From CALBPI01 sp039821605 (GTDB taxonomy: Bacteria; Pseudomonadota; Gammaproteobacteria; Steroidobacterales; Woeseiaceae): a stretch of DNA of 64,000 nucleotides. Where the stretch lies: positions 434,001-498,000 of the forward strand of contig JBCBNV010000003.1 of assembly GCA_039821605.1 (NCBI GenBank), in the 5' to 3' direction. Position numbers and translations under genes: made by a program. Shown in pieces: positions 44,601-52,578 of the stretch; position 1 is the first letter of the stretch; each line of letters opens with the position of its first letter. The notes beneath the pieces were generated by a model, which was not told where the DNA came from, did no database searches, and saw only the letters and a program-made list of their open reading frames with translations.

Positions 44601-44934
44601 GCTCAGGCGCGCCACAACGGATGGCAGCTTCTACGCGATCGCCGTTGCGCTGCAGGACCGGCTCATGGATCAGAAGATACGGTTGATCTCACACCCCACG
44701 CGCAATATCTACCATGCCTGGGATGAGACGAGCGTGTCCGCGCGCCTCTGGCACGCACGCTTCGCGCCCAATTCGAACGTTTACGGGCCGACGCCGGCGC
44801 AACGTGAGAGCTACCGTATTGCGCGGGCGCAGTTCGATGACATCGTCGGCGAGCTCGAACGCATTGATCGTGACTACGCGGCACTGAAGTCGGCCATGGA
44901 CGCCGCCAAGGTGCCCTGGACGCCGGGACGCTGA
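41653..44934 (+). CDS. Exported BNR/VPS10-like beta-propeller protein (glycosyl hydrolase-like)
   Basis: The 1093-aa protein has a signal peptide (MRYWLAAVLGLFLSVSVSA). The chain is built of sortilin/BNR-type blades, each with a DGGxTW motif: SGGVWKTENRGTTWTPIFD, VYVSRDGGKNWENAG, LYKTTDGGENWTKVL, FWRSLDGGETWEKR. The last 300 residues are less repetitive with a charged helical stretch (EEEKELEKENEDV). Such proteins are often annotated as exo-alpha-sialidase or glycosyl hydrolase without evidence. Sialidase catalytic residues are not evident. They are probable extracellular binding or degradation factors. Confidence 0.85.
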   Translation: MRYWLAAVLGLFLSVSVSAQDDDAGPGFNEATFKGLEWRSIGPSLKSGRIADIAIHPENASTWYVAVGSGGVWKTENRGTTWTPIFDNEDSYSVGAVAIDPNNPNVIWVGTGENVSGRHAGYGSGVYVSRDGGKNWENAGLEDSERIGMIRIDPRDSNTVFVAAQGPLWSGGGDRGLYKTTDGGENWTKVLGDGLGNTDIDDDFTGVSEVYLDPRDPDVMYAVSWQRQRSVAALLDGGPGTGIHKSFDGGDTWRELTEGLPEENMGKTGLAVSPVDPDIVYATIELANRTGGFWRSLDGGETWEKRNDYLSSGTGPHYYQEIFASPFDKDRVYQMDVRMHITEDGGKNFAQVPGQTRHSDHHALAFDLDDPHYLLAGTDGGIYESYDGGEKWRYVSNLPITQYYKVAVDYDTPFYNVYGGTQDNNSMGGPSRTMNAHGITNGDWFVTLFGDGHQSAVDPNNPDIIYAEWQQGNLVRYDRRTGEQVYIRPQSEEGQAPDRYNWDAPILISPHDSKTIFFASQRVWRSDDYGDTWRAISGDLTRNERRVDAPIMGRTWSYDAPWDFYAMSEFNTVVNISQSPVDADVIYAGTDDGLIQVTEDGGATWRRIERLPGVGARYFVNDIKADLFDADTVYAVVDDHKNGDFAPYIYKSENRGRRWTRISNNLPDRHVLWRVVQDHVKPELLFVGSEFGVFFTVDGGGTWTKLKGGAPNIAFRDLAIQTRENDLVGATFGRSFYVLDDYSALRDVTADALENGSVLFPVRPAPWYVPKRGLGCSSNGCQSSMGDNYWVGKNPEFGALLTYYLAEDIQTAKEARREEEKELEKENEDVSFPSFESLIDEQREDKPAIVFTVRDRAGSVVRRIEAPAKAGFHRVAWDLRYPSLQAWTPRELEEEFEPGAGVMVAPGNYTVSMARRVDGVSTDLGQEQAIDVVSVRPDPVLPGSNQQDRVIFEQQLEELMSAADGSEESITRLHEELGAVKMTLRRATTDGSFYAIAVALQDRLMDQKIRLISHPTRNIYHAWDETSVSARLWHARFAPNSNVYGPTPAQRESYRIARAQFDDIVGELERIDRDYAALKSAMDAAKVPWTPGR

Positions 44935-44942
44935 CCGGCAGG

Positions 44943-44969
44943 GGACCCGCGGGCTAGTCTCGCGGGTCC
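44943..44969. terminator. Convergent hairpin between the BNR protein and the lipase
   Basis: GGACCCGCG (44943-44951) pairs exactly with CGCGGGTCC (44961-44969) with a 9-nt loop, which contains the stop codon of the minus-strand lipase. No U-run is visible on either strand. Confidence 0.5.
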
Positions 44970-46378
44970 TCGAGCAGCCAGTGCAGGATGTTGTCCGTAA
45001 AGGTCGGGCTGTCCGTCAGGTGCGTGTGCGTCTCGGGCAGGAACAGCGCCGTGTCGTAGTCGAGCGGGGAACGCAATGTGGGCCGCCAGTCCTCGTCGCT
45101 GCGCAGGTCATGTAACACACTGGATCGCAGCACGGTCCCATCGCCATCCCCCGTCGAGTAGATCGACACCTTGCCGCCATCGCGCGGCGCGCCGATCACG
45201 GCTGCCGTCTTGCGGTCGTCGCCGACGACAAGCATGAGGGAGACGTTCTCGGGCAAGCTTGCCTCGCGATCGATGGCACGGTGGAACTGTGCAGCGCGGC
45301 GCAACAGTCGCGCCTGCATCTCGCGACCGACGGCCGCACGCTGCTCGGCGTCCTCGACATCGGGCAACAGCAATCGAAGCTCGGCATCCGCCGCCGGTGA
45401 GGACAGCCCCCAGCCCTGCGCCTGCCATAGCGACGGCGCGTAGAGATCGCCCACGGGCTCACCCGTGTCCCGCCACACGACGGGTGCGGCCGAATTGCGC
45501 GGCATGAGCTGGTAGACCGACGGGTAGGTACCGAGCAGGCCTGCGGAATAGGTCGGCTGCAGGAAGCCCAGCGACCACCCGTTGACGAGGTTGCGAAAAG
45601 ACAGTGCCGAACCCGCGTTGGGAGTCCCGACGAGAATGACGCGATCCACGAAGCGCGCGCCGGCCCAGGTCAGCTCGGGCAGGCCGCCGTCGGCAGGGAG
45701 GTCTGCGTCCCCGTACATGAGGAAGTAACGCGCGACGAGTCCGCCCATCGAGTGCGCGACGATGTCAAAGCGCACGTCGGCATCCTCGATGCCGAATCGT
45801 GTTTCGTACTCCGCTTGCACAAAAGCGCGCTTCCCGGCGATGTAGCGATGCAATAGCTGCGCGGACTCGACAATGTCGCGGCGCCAGTCGTAGGGGTACT
45901 GGAAGCAGGTGAAGTGATCGGGACCGTAGTCGATGGCGCCCGCGGTACCCAGTGACTCATCGCGGTAGCCGCCCGCGCCCAGCGCCTGCAGGATGCCCGC
46001 GTAGACGTTGAGGTTGAAGGGCAAGCCCAGCACCTTCACGCGCGCCCGCGCGAGCACCCAGGTGGGCTCGACGCCGTCATCGTCCGAGACGCGCCCGTCG
46101 GAAGCAGGCGCGGCAGGCAACGCCAATGCGCGCAGACCCTCGGGCCGGTCCGGGTCAACGGACACGCCATCAAATCCGCCCCAGACGAACTCGTTGTTGC
46201 GCGTGTCCCGCAGCGTGGAACCCAGCAGCCCCGGAATCACGAGCACGGGGTTGCGGTCCGGTCCTTCGAGTTGCGCCGTGCGCTGGTAGTTGATGGCGAG
46301 GAAATCGGTCTTGGGGCCGCCGCTCGCACAACCCACCAACACAACGAGTACAAGCACGATCATCCAGGTCTTTCGCAT
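44954..46378 (-). CDS. Lipoprotein of the lecithin:cholesterol acyltransferase / PGAP1-like lipase family
   Basis: The protein has about 474 aa. MRKTWMIVLVLVVLVGCAS is a lipoprotein signal with Cys 17. The alpha/beta hydrolase core has LVIPGLLGSTLRD (oxyanion), the nucleophile elbow AHSMGG (Ser 210) and a late acid/His part with DGDGTVLRSS and ETHTHLTDSP (His candidate). ATG 46378 is used instead of 46483 because it starts the signal. It should be a membrane-anchored esterase, lipase or acyltransferase in the periplasm or on the cell surface. It is divergent from the S8 protease, with a TGTGA-N6-TCACA site between. Confidence 0.82.
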   Translation of the reverse strand: MRKTWMIVLVLVVLVGCASGGPKTDFLAINYQRTAQLEGPDRNPVLVIPGLLGSTLRDTRNNEFVWGGFDGVSVDPDRPEGLRALALPAAPASDGRVSDDDGVEPTWVLARARVKVLGLPFNLNVYAGILQALGAGGYRDESLGTAGAIDYGPDHFTCFQYPYDWRRDIVESAQLLHRYIAGKRAFVQAEYETRFGIEDADVRFDIVAHSMGGLVARYFLMYGDADLPADGGLPELTWAGARFVDRVILVGTPNAGSALSFRNLVNGWSLGFLQPTYSAGLLGTYPSVYQLMPRNSAAPVVWRDTGEPVGDLYAPSLWQAQGWGLSSPAADAELRLLLPDVEDAEQRAAVGREMQARLLRRAAQFHRAIDREASLPENVSLMLVVGDDRKTAAVIGAPRDGGKVSIYSTGDGDGTVLRSSVLHDLRSDEDWRPTLRSPLDYDTALFLPETHTHLTDSPTFTDNILHWLLEDPRD

Positions 46379-46498
46379 TTGGTCGCCCCCACGTCTTGGC
46401 ACACCCTGTGGCGCCATTAGAACAGGCGAAACCGCATGTTGCACAGATACATAGACAAACAAAGCTCGTAACGGCGGCAACATTTAACCAGCCCCTTA

Positions 46499-46514
46499 TG
46501 TGACTCCAGTCACA
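46499..46514. promoter_or_regulatory. Perfect CRP-type site between the lipase and S8 protease
   Basis: TGTGACTCCAGTCACA (46499-46514) matches TGTGA-N6-TCACA exactly. It lies 121 nt upstream of the lipase start and 131 nt before the protease start. A Crp/Fnr-family gene is in the window at 16723, but with a modified recognition helix. Confidence 0.7.
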
Positions 46515-46644
46515 CTCGAAACCGGCGATTAACGACATCGTCTATCTCGTAGACCTGCGCCAACTGCTGTAATGCGTCGCAAATCACAGACAGAAAGCGC
46601 CGGCAGGACGCCAGCGTCACACCATTGTCAAGGGACCCAGCGCC

Positions 46645-48531
46645 ATGCCAAAACGACAACGCCGCATCGTCATAGCCCTCGCCGCCGCCACGGCAGCCGT
46701 GCTTGGGACGACTCATATGAACCACGATGCCGTCGCACCCGAGACCGCGCGTTACATTGTCTCTGCGGACTCCGTGGCAGCCGCTGCGCACCTGGTCGCC
46801 GAGGTCGATGGCCTGATGATTGGCGAGCTCGGCATCATCAATGCCGTCGATGCCGACCTTACCGCCAAACAGGTTGCCGCCTTGCAGGCGCTCCCCTCCG
46901 TCTCCCTGTTCGCCGATGCGCCCGTTGAGACCAGCGGCAAGAAGAAAGACAAGAAGGGAACGATCACCGCGAATGATGACGATGCCTCTGTGTCTGGTAG
47001 CGGTTCCGGATCGGAAACCCAGCAAGTCGCCACCTCGAGCGATGCGCTGGCCGGTTCCACGACAACGTCAGACGAGATGATGAGCGGCTGGCAGGACCTG
47101 TCAGCGCTCATCTATGCCTTTCTGACCGATCTCTCGGCTACGCCGGATGCGGGTTCGGAGGAATCCCTGTTCGGCGGCAACGAGAATGTCTCGGCCGACG
47201 CGGGCGCCTACACCGCGTACGCGGACCAGGTCGGCGCGCGTGAATTGCACGCCGCTGGCATAACCGGCATGGGAGTGACCATTGCCGTGGTCGACTCGGG
47301 CATCTGGGACTCGTGGATGTACAACGGCATCGACATGCGCCTGCGCGCAGCGGTCGACACCACCGGTGCCGAGGCTATCGTAAAGAGCAGCGTGGGCGAT
47401 GACTCGGGTCACGGCTCGCACGTGACGAGCGTCGCGGCGAGCAACCGATGGGCTTTCGATAACTCCGGTTATGAGGGCATCGCACCCGGGGCCGGCATCG
47501 TCGCCCTGCGCGCCTTCGACGCCGACGGCAAAGGCACCTACGCCAGCGTCATACGCGCGATCGACTGGGTTGTCGCGAACCGGGAACAGCACAAGATCCG
47601 CGTTCTCAACCTGTCGCTGAGCGCCGCACCGAGCTCCTACTACTGGCAGGACCCGCTGGCACAAGCCGTCATGGCCGCCTGGGACGCGGGTATCGTTGTA
47701 GTCGCTTCGGCCAGCAACGACGGCAACAACTACTTCTCGATCGGTGTGCCCGGCAATGTGCCGCAAATCATCACCGTGGGCGCAACGAGCGACAACTACA
47801 CACCCAAAGACCCGACAGACGACTTCGTCACGACGTTCTCGGGCGCGGGTCCGACACCCGCGGGCTTCGTCAAACCCGAAGTGGTCGCGCCCGGCGGTCA
47901 CATCATTGGCCGCATGCCGTCGCAATCCGCCATCGCGCGCCGCAATCCCGACTCACAGCACTGGAACCAGAGCCACTTCGCCATGTCGGGCACCTCGCAG
48001 TCGGCTGCCGTCGTCAGTGGCGTGGTCGCACTCATGCTCGAACTGAACCCGGGGCTGTCGCCGGACGACGTGAAGTGTCGTCTTATCGACTCCGCGTTGC
48101 CCGTCAACAACCAGGACGGCACCGATATCGAAAGCGTGCTGCGCCAGGGCGCAGGCTCTGTACGCGCCGATGTCGCGGCGACGAGCAAGGCCGAGGGTTG
48201 CGCGAACCAGGGCAATGATGTTCTTGTGGACGGAGACGGTGTACACCGCCCCGTAGGACCGGTGCGCGTCACCGAGGACGGCGCGTTCTACTGGGTCGAC
48301 GCCAAGGGTACGCACTACACGGAATCGGACGGCTATGTCTGGGGCCAGGGTTACATCTGGGGACAGGGCTACATCTGGGGCCAGGGCTACATCTGGGGCC
48401 AGAGCTATGTCTGGGCGCAAAGCTATGTCTGGGGCCAGGGTTACATCTGGGGGCAAGGCTACATTTGGGGGCAACGTGTGGACCCCAATGCCGCGACGCT
48501 GGACGCCAACAGCTGGACGCCACACGAGTAG
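46645..48531 (+). CDS. Exported subtilisin-like (S8) serine protease with Trp-rich hexapeptide repeats
   Basis: The 628-aa protein has a signal peptide-like N-terminus, then a propeptide-like part (about 30-190, Ser/Asp-rich around 110-150). The catalytic domain has Asp 217 (AVVDSG), His 256 (DDSGHGSHV) and Ser 451 (MSGTSQSAA), so the triad is complete. The C-terminus has eight hexapeptides of the form (G/S)Y(V/I)W(G/A)Q at residues 563-610, encoded by 18-bp DNA repeats. Similar W-rich repeats occur at the C-termini of some bacterial S8 proteases. They may bind a surface ligand or sort the enzyme. The DNA of the units is highly alike, suggesting recent expansion. Confidence 0.9.
   Translation: MPKRQRRIVIALAAATAAVLGTTHMNHDAVAPETARYIVSADSVAAAAHLVAEVDGLMIGELGIINAVDADLTAKQVAALQALPSVSLFADAPVETSGKKKDKKGTITANDDDASVSGSGSGSETQQVATSSDALAGSTTTSDEMMSGWQDLSALIYAFLTDLSATPDAGSEESLFGGNENVSADAGAYTAYADQVGARELHAAGITGMGVTIAVVDSGIWDSWMYNGIDMRLRAAVDTTGAEAIVKSSVGDDSGHGSHVTSVAASNRWAFDNSGYEGIAPGAGIVALRAFDADGKGTYASVIRAIDWVVANREQHKIRVLNLSLSAAPSSYYWQDPLAQAVMAAWDAGIVVVASASNDGNNYFSIGVPGNVPQIITVGATSDNYTPKDPTDDFVTTFSGAGPTPAGFVKPEVVAPGGHIIGRMPSQSAIARRNPDSQHWNQSHFAMSGTSQSAAVVSGVVALMLELNPGLSPDDVKCRLIDSALPVNNQDGTDIESVLRQGAGSVRADVAATSKAEGCANQGNDVLVDGDGVHRPVGPVRVTEDGAFYWVDAKGTHYTESDGYVWGQGYIWGQGYIWGQGYIWGQSYVWAQSYVWGQGYIWGQGYIWGQRVDPNAATLDANSWTPHE
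48331..48474 (+). repeat. Eight tandem 18-bp units encoding (G/S)Y(V/I)W(G/A)Q
   Basis: The units follow without spacer: GYVWGQ, GYIWGQ three times, SYVWAQ, SYVWGQ, GYIWGQ twice. Units differ by a few, mostly synonymous changes (tac/tat, cag/caa, ggc/ggt/agc). The repeat sits at the C-terminal end of the S8 protease, followed by about 18 residues. Confidence 0.9.
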
Positions 48532-48576
48532 ATCACGGTGCGCGGGAATGAGCCCGCGTCCTGGGTACGCGATGCA

Positions 48577-51500
48577 ATGAACCGCTCACGACACAGCGCC
48601 GAACGGCAACGCGCGACGGGGACCGCCCACGTTCTGAGCGTGTTCGCGCTGTGTCTCGCCGCCAGCCCGCCAGCGCTCTCGCAAGGCGCCAGTCAACGCA
48701 TGGTCTTTGATCACCTGTCGATCGAAGATGGCCTCTCGCAGGGCACCGTCACGAGGGTTGCACAGGACCCCTCGGGCTTTATCTGGATCGCGACCGAGAG
48801 CGGTCTCAACCGCTACGACGGCAGCACCGTACAGCGCTTCGCCTATGACCGTGGGGCGTCCGGCGGTCTCAACAACGACTACATCTGGGACATCGAAATC
48901 GACGCCCGAGGCGACCTCTGGCTCGCCACGGACGGTGGCGGCGTCGCACGCTTCGATCAGCAAACGGCGCGCTTCACGCATTACCGATTTGAAGCCGACG
49001 ATGCGAACAGCATCTCGAGCGATGCGGTGCGCAGTCTTGACATCGACAGCCGCGGTGTCGTGTGGGTGGGTACGCGCGACGCCGGGCTCAACCGTATCGA
49101 TGTCGCGTCGGGCGACGTCGAACGCTTTGACCATCCGAACCCTGCGATTGCGATTCCCACTACGGCTTCGGTGTTTGACATCATTGAGGCCGCCGGTGGC
49201 ACCCAGTGGTTCGCGACAAGCGCGGGCCTGTATGCGCGCGAGCGCGGAAGCCGCGCCATGCGCCGCTACGTGAACGACGCAGACGATCCGACGAGTCTTT
49301 CCGACAACACGGTCATTGCCATTCATGAGACGTCCGACGGCGTCATCTGGGCAGGCACCTACGAAGGCGGCCTCAACGCCATCGACCGCGAGTCCGGAAC
49401 CATGCGACGTTACCGCGCCAACCCCAACGACCCCGATGCGCTCGCGAACGACTACGTGCGCGACATCCTCGAAGACTCGGACGGTCGACTGTGGGTGGCA
49501 ACGGCCGGCGGTCTGAGCCTGCTCGATCGGGACACGGATACCTTCACGACGTATACCCATCGTCGTGACGATGCCCGCAGCCTGGGCAGCAGCTACGTCA
49601 TGACGCTCTTCCAGGACCAGGGCGGCGTACTCTGGGTGGGCACTCGCGGTGCGGGCGTTGCCGCCTGGAACCCGCGCAGCTGGTCGCTGGGCCTGCACAG
49701 CCTGGCCGATCTTGCAGACAGTGTCATCGTCGCCTTTGCCGCAGACGGTCGCGGCCACGTCTGGATTGGCACGATGGGCATGGGTCTGCAACGACTCACG
49801 CTCGAGACGGGCGAGATTGAGTCGGCCGCATCACTGTTCGGCGACACGTTTTCCGGTCTGCGTACGATGTCGCTGTTACTCGACAGCCGTGGCCACCTCT
49901 GGGTGGGCACCATGGCAAATGGGGTGCTCGAGGTCGCGCTCGACACAGGCCAGATTACACGCTTCCCACACGATCCCGCGGACCCGACCACGCTCTCGGC
50001 TGCCGGCGTCATGTCACTCGTCGAAGCCATCGACGGCTCTATCTGGGTCGGCACATTCGGTGGCGGCGCCAATCGCATCGACGCCGCTACGGGCGTCGTC
50101 GATCGTCTCGACAGCGTGCTCGGAGACAGCAGCGCCCTGTCGCAGGCGCGCGTCACGGCCATCGTCGGCGACGGCGCCAACGGACTCTGGTTCGCCACTG
50201 ACGGCAACGGCCTGTTCTTCCACGACACCGTCGAAGCCAAGACCACACAATTCCTGTCTCGCGAAGACGATGACCAGACACTGAGCGCCAATCGGCTTTA
50301 CGCGGTCTACCACGATGCCGATACGCAGCAACTCTGGATCGGGACCGCGGGTCGCGGTCTCGACGTGCTGCCGCTCGACGGCGCGTATCTGACCAACCCG
50401 CGTTTCAGCAACGTCTCGATGCGTAATGGGCTCTCGGACAACGTCATCTACGGCATCGAGCCGGACGCGCGTGGCCACCTCTGGCTGAGCTCGAACAGCG
50501 GCCTCATGCACTTCGATCCCGCCACCCGGGCCGTCCGCAAGTTCCACACGCGGCACGGCCTGCAGGGTGAAGAATTCAACTTCGGCGCACACCACCGCGG
50601 ACCCGACGGGCGGCTGTATTTTGGTGGCGCGGGCGGCTTCAACGCGTTCATTCCAGTCAGGGTCTCCGAAGATGTCGCCGCACCCGCGGTGCGACTCGCG
50701 GCTATCGAGATCGACAACCGGGCGTACGCGGGTGCGACAACGCTACCGGGCCTTAAGCAGCTCGATCTCAAACACGACCAGGACATCATCACGTTTGAAC
50801 TGGCCGTACCCGACTATGTAGACCCGGCCAAGAACCGTATCGCCTACCGACTCGAAGGTTTTGATGCCGACTGGGTCGCGCCCGCTACGGCACGACGATT
50901 TACCTACACCAACCTGACCCAGGGTGATTACCGTTTGCACGCGCGCGCCATCAGCGCTGCCGGTGTGCCGGGCCCCGACACGGTTCTGCTCACACTGCGG
51001 GTGCACCCGGCGCCCTGGGCCACATGGTGGGCCTACGCCGGCTACGCACTGCTGCTTGCGCTCACAACGTGGCTGTCACTGCGCTGGTACCGGAGCAAGG
51101 TCGAGCGCGATGCGGAAATGGAACGACTGGCGCACAGCGACCCCGTCACCGGGCTGTCGAATCGCAAACGTTTCCTCGAACAGGTGCGCGCGGCCATTGA
51201 CGCGCACAGCCGGTCCGAAGGCGTCGTCGCGGTGCTCGCCGTCGACTTCAATCATGTGCAGCGCATTAATGACAGCCTCGGCCACAGCGCCGGCGACCGC
51301 GTCCTCAAGGCACTCGCCAACCGGCTCATGCACACCGTGGCAAGCACCTGCCACGATCTCGCAACATTCGAGACGGCGCGCCTCAATGGCGACGAGTTCG
51401 CGGTCGTCATCGCCGGCACCAATGCGGGCAGGCGTGCCGAGCGACTCGGCGGTCACATCGTGCAGCGCTTTTCCGAGACGCTCGTCGATGAGGGCGAACG

Positions 51501-52476
51501 CATCGCACTCATGACGAACGTCGGTGTAGCCTGGTACGCCGCGCACGGCGACCGCGCCGACGCGCTCGTCAAGAATGCGCAAGCCGCCGCGCACGCTGCG
51601 CGCACAGACGGCAACGGCCGCTGCCTCGTCTACTCCGACGATATCGCCGAGCGCATCAGGGACCGACTCACGCTGGAGCGCGATCTGCGACAGGCCGTTC
51701 TGTCGGACCAGTTTGAGTTGCACCTCCAGCCCAAGTTCGACATCAAGCGCCAGATGCTGACGGGTGCCGAGGCGCTGATTCGCTGGCGGCATCCGACACG
51801 CGGGCTGGTCTCGCCCGACGCCTTCATCCCGCTTGCCGAGGAGACGGGCCTGATCGAATCGATCGGGCGCTGGGTCGTCGACGCGGTAGCTCGGCAAATC
51901 GACATCTGGCACCAGTTCTCACAGCCCGTCGTCCCGGTTGCCGTCAACATGTCCAGCGTCGAGTTTCGGACGGGTAACCCCGCGCGCACGATCGCGGCTG
52001 CCGCAGACGAGCTGGATATCGACCCGAGCCTCATTCACGTGGAGCTTACCGAATCGGTCATCATGCAGGACGCACCGCAGACGCGGGCCGCACTCAAGGC
52101 CCTGCGCGACATGGGCTGCCACCTGTCCGTCGACGACTTCGGCACGGGCTACTCGTCGCTGGCCTACCTGCGTCGCTTCCAGCTCGACACGGTCAAGATT
52201 GACCGCACCTTCATCTGCGACATTACGACCAGCGACGAAGACCAGTCGATCTGCGCGGCGATCATCGCCATGGCGCACGGCCTCAACCTGTCGGTCGTTG
52301 CCGAAGGCGTCGAAACAGAGGCGCAGCTCAAGTGCCTGGCCCGCCTGGGTTGCGATGAGGTTCAGGGCTTCCTGCTGGGCAAACCCGTGCCCGCGGATCA
52401 GTTCGCCGCGCTGTTCGGTGCCCGCGCCGACATTCGCGACGGCGCAAGCCCGACCCCGTTCTTCCAGGCCAGCTAG
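48577..52476 (+). CDS. Periplasmic propeller sensor with degenerate GGDEF and intact EAL domain
   Basis: The protein has about 1299 aa. A signal anchor is followed by many two-component-regulator propeller blades (GFIWIATESGLNRYDG, DLWLATDGGGVARFD, GVVWVGTRDAGLNRID), a Y_Y_Y-like domain (near NRIAYRLEGFDADWVAPATARRFTYTNL) and one membrane helix at about 815-838. A GGDEF-like domain follows whose active site reads NGDEF (937-941) and VDFNHVQRIND, so cyclase activity is doubtful. The EAL domain has EALIRW (1065), ELTES, DDFGTGYSSL and AEGVETEAQL, as in active phosphodiesterases. Likely c-di-GMP hydrolysis controlled by an extracytoplasmic ligand. It follows the S8 gene with 45 nt between. ATG 48577 is preferred over GTG 48538. 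Confidence 0.9.
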   Translation: MNRSRHSAERQRATGTAHVLSVFALCLAASPPALSQGASQRMVFDHLSIEDGLSQGTVTRVAQDPSGFIWIATESGLNRYDGSTVQRFAYDRGASGGLNNDYIWDIEIDARGDLWLATDGGGVARFDQQTARFTHYRFEADDANSISSDAVRSLDIDSRGVVWVGTRDAGLNRIDVASGDVERFDHPNPAIAIPTTASVFDIIEAAGGTQWFATSAGLYARERGSRAMRRYVNDADDPTSLSDNTVIAIHETSDGVIWAGTYEGGLNAIDRESGTMRRYRANPNDPDALANDYVRDILEDSDGRLWVATAGGLSLLDRDTDTFTTYTHRRDDARSLGSSYVMTLFQDQGGVLWVGTRGAGVAAWNPRSWSLGLHSLADLADSVIVAFAADGRGHVWIGTMGMGLQRLTLETGEIESAASLFGDTFSGLRTMSLLLDSRGHLWVGTMANGVLEVALDTGQITRFPHDPADPTTLSAAGVMSLVEAIDGSIWVGTFGGGANRIDAATGVVDRLDSVLGDSSALSQARVTAIVGDGANGLWFATDGNGLFFHDTVEAKTTQFLSREDDDQTLSANRLYAVYHDADTQQLWIGTAGRGLDVLPLDGAYLTNPRFSNVSMRNGLSDNVIYGIEPDARGHLWLSSNSGLMHFDPATRAVRKFHTRHGLQGEEFNFGAHHRGPDGRLYFGGAGGFNAFIPVRVSEDVAAPAVRLAAIEIDNRAYAGATTLPGLKQLDLKHDQDIITFELAVPDYVDPAKNRIAYRLEGFDADWVAPATARRFTYTNLTQGDYRLHARAISAAGVPGPDTVLLTLRVHPAPWATWWAYAGYALLLALTTWLSLRWYRSKVERDAEMERLAHSDPVTGLSNRKRFLEQVRAAIDAHSRSEGVVAVLAVDFNHVQRINDSLGHSAGDRVLKALANRLMHTVASTCHDLATFETARLNGDEFAVVIAGTNAGRRAERLGGHIVQRFSETLVDEGERIALMTNVGVAWYAAHGDRADALVKNAQAAAHAARTDGNGRCLVYSDDIAERIRDRLTLERDLRQAVLSDQFELHLQPKFDIKRQMLTGAEALIRWRHPTRGLVSPDAFIPLAEETGLIESIGRWVVDAVARQIDIWHQFSQPVVPVAVNMSSVEFRTGNPARTIAAAADELDIDPSLIHVELTESVIMQDAPQTRAALKALRDMGCHLSVDDFGTGYSSLAYLRRFQLDTVKIDRTFICDITTSDEDQSICAAIIAMAHGLNLSVVAEGVETEAQLKCLARLGCDEVQGFLLGKPVPADQFAALFGARADIRDGASPTPFFQAS

Positions 52477-52578
52477 CAGACCCCATTCGTCCATCGGGGC
52501 GCGACCGTCTATGCTTAGTGCATGCGGTGTGCCGACTCCGCCGGCACACGCGACAGGGTCGACGTGCGGATGGGCGCT

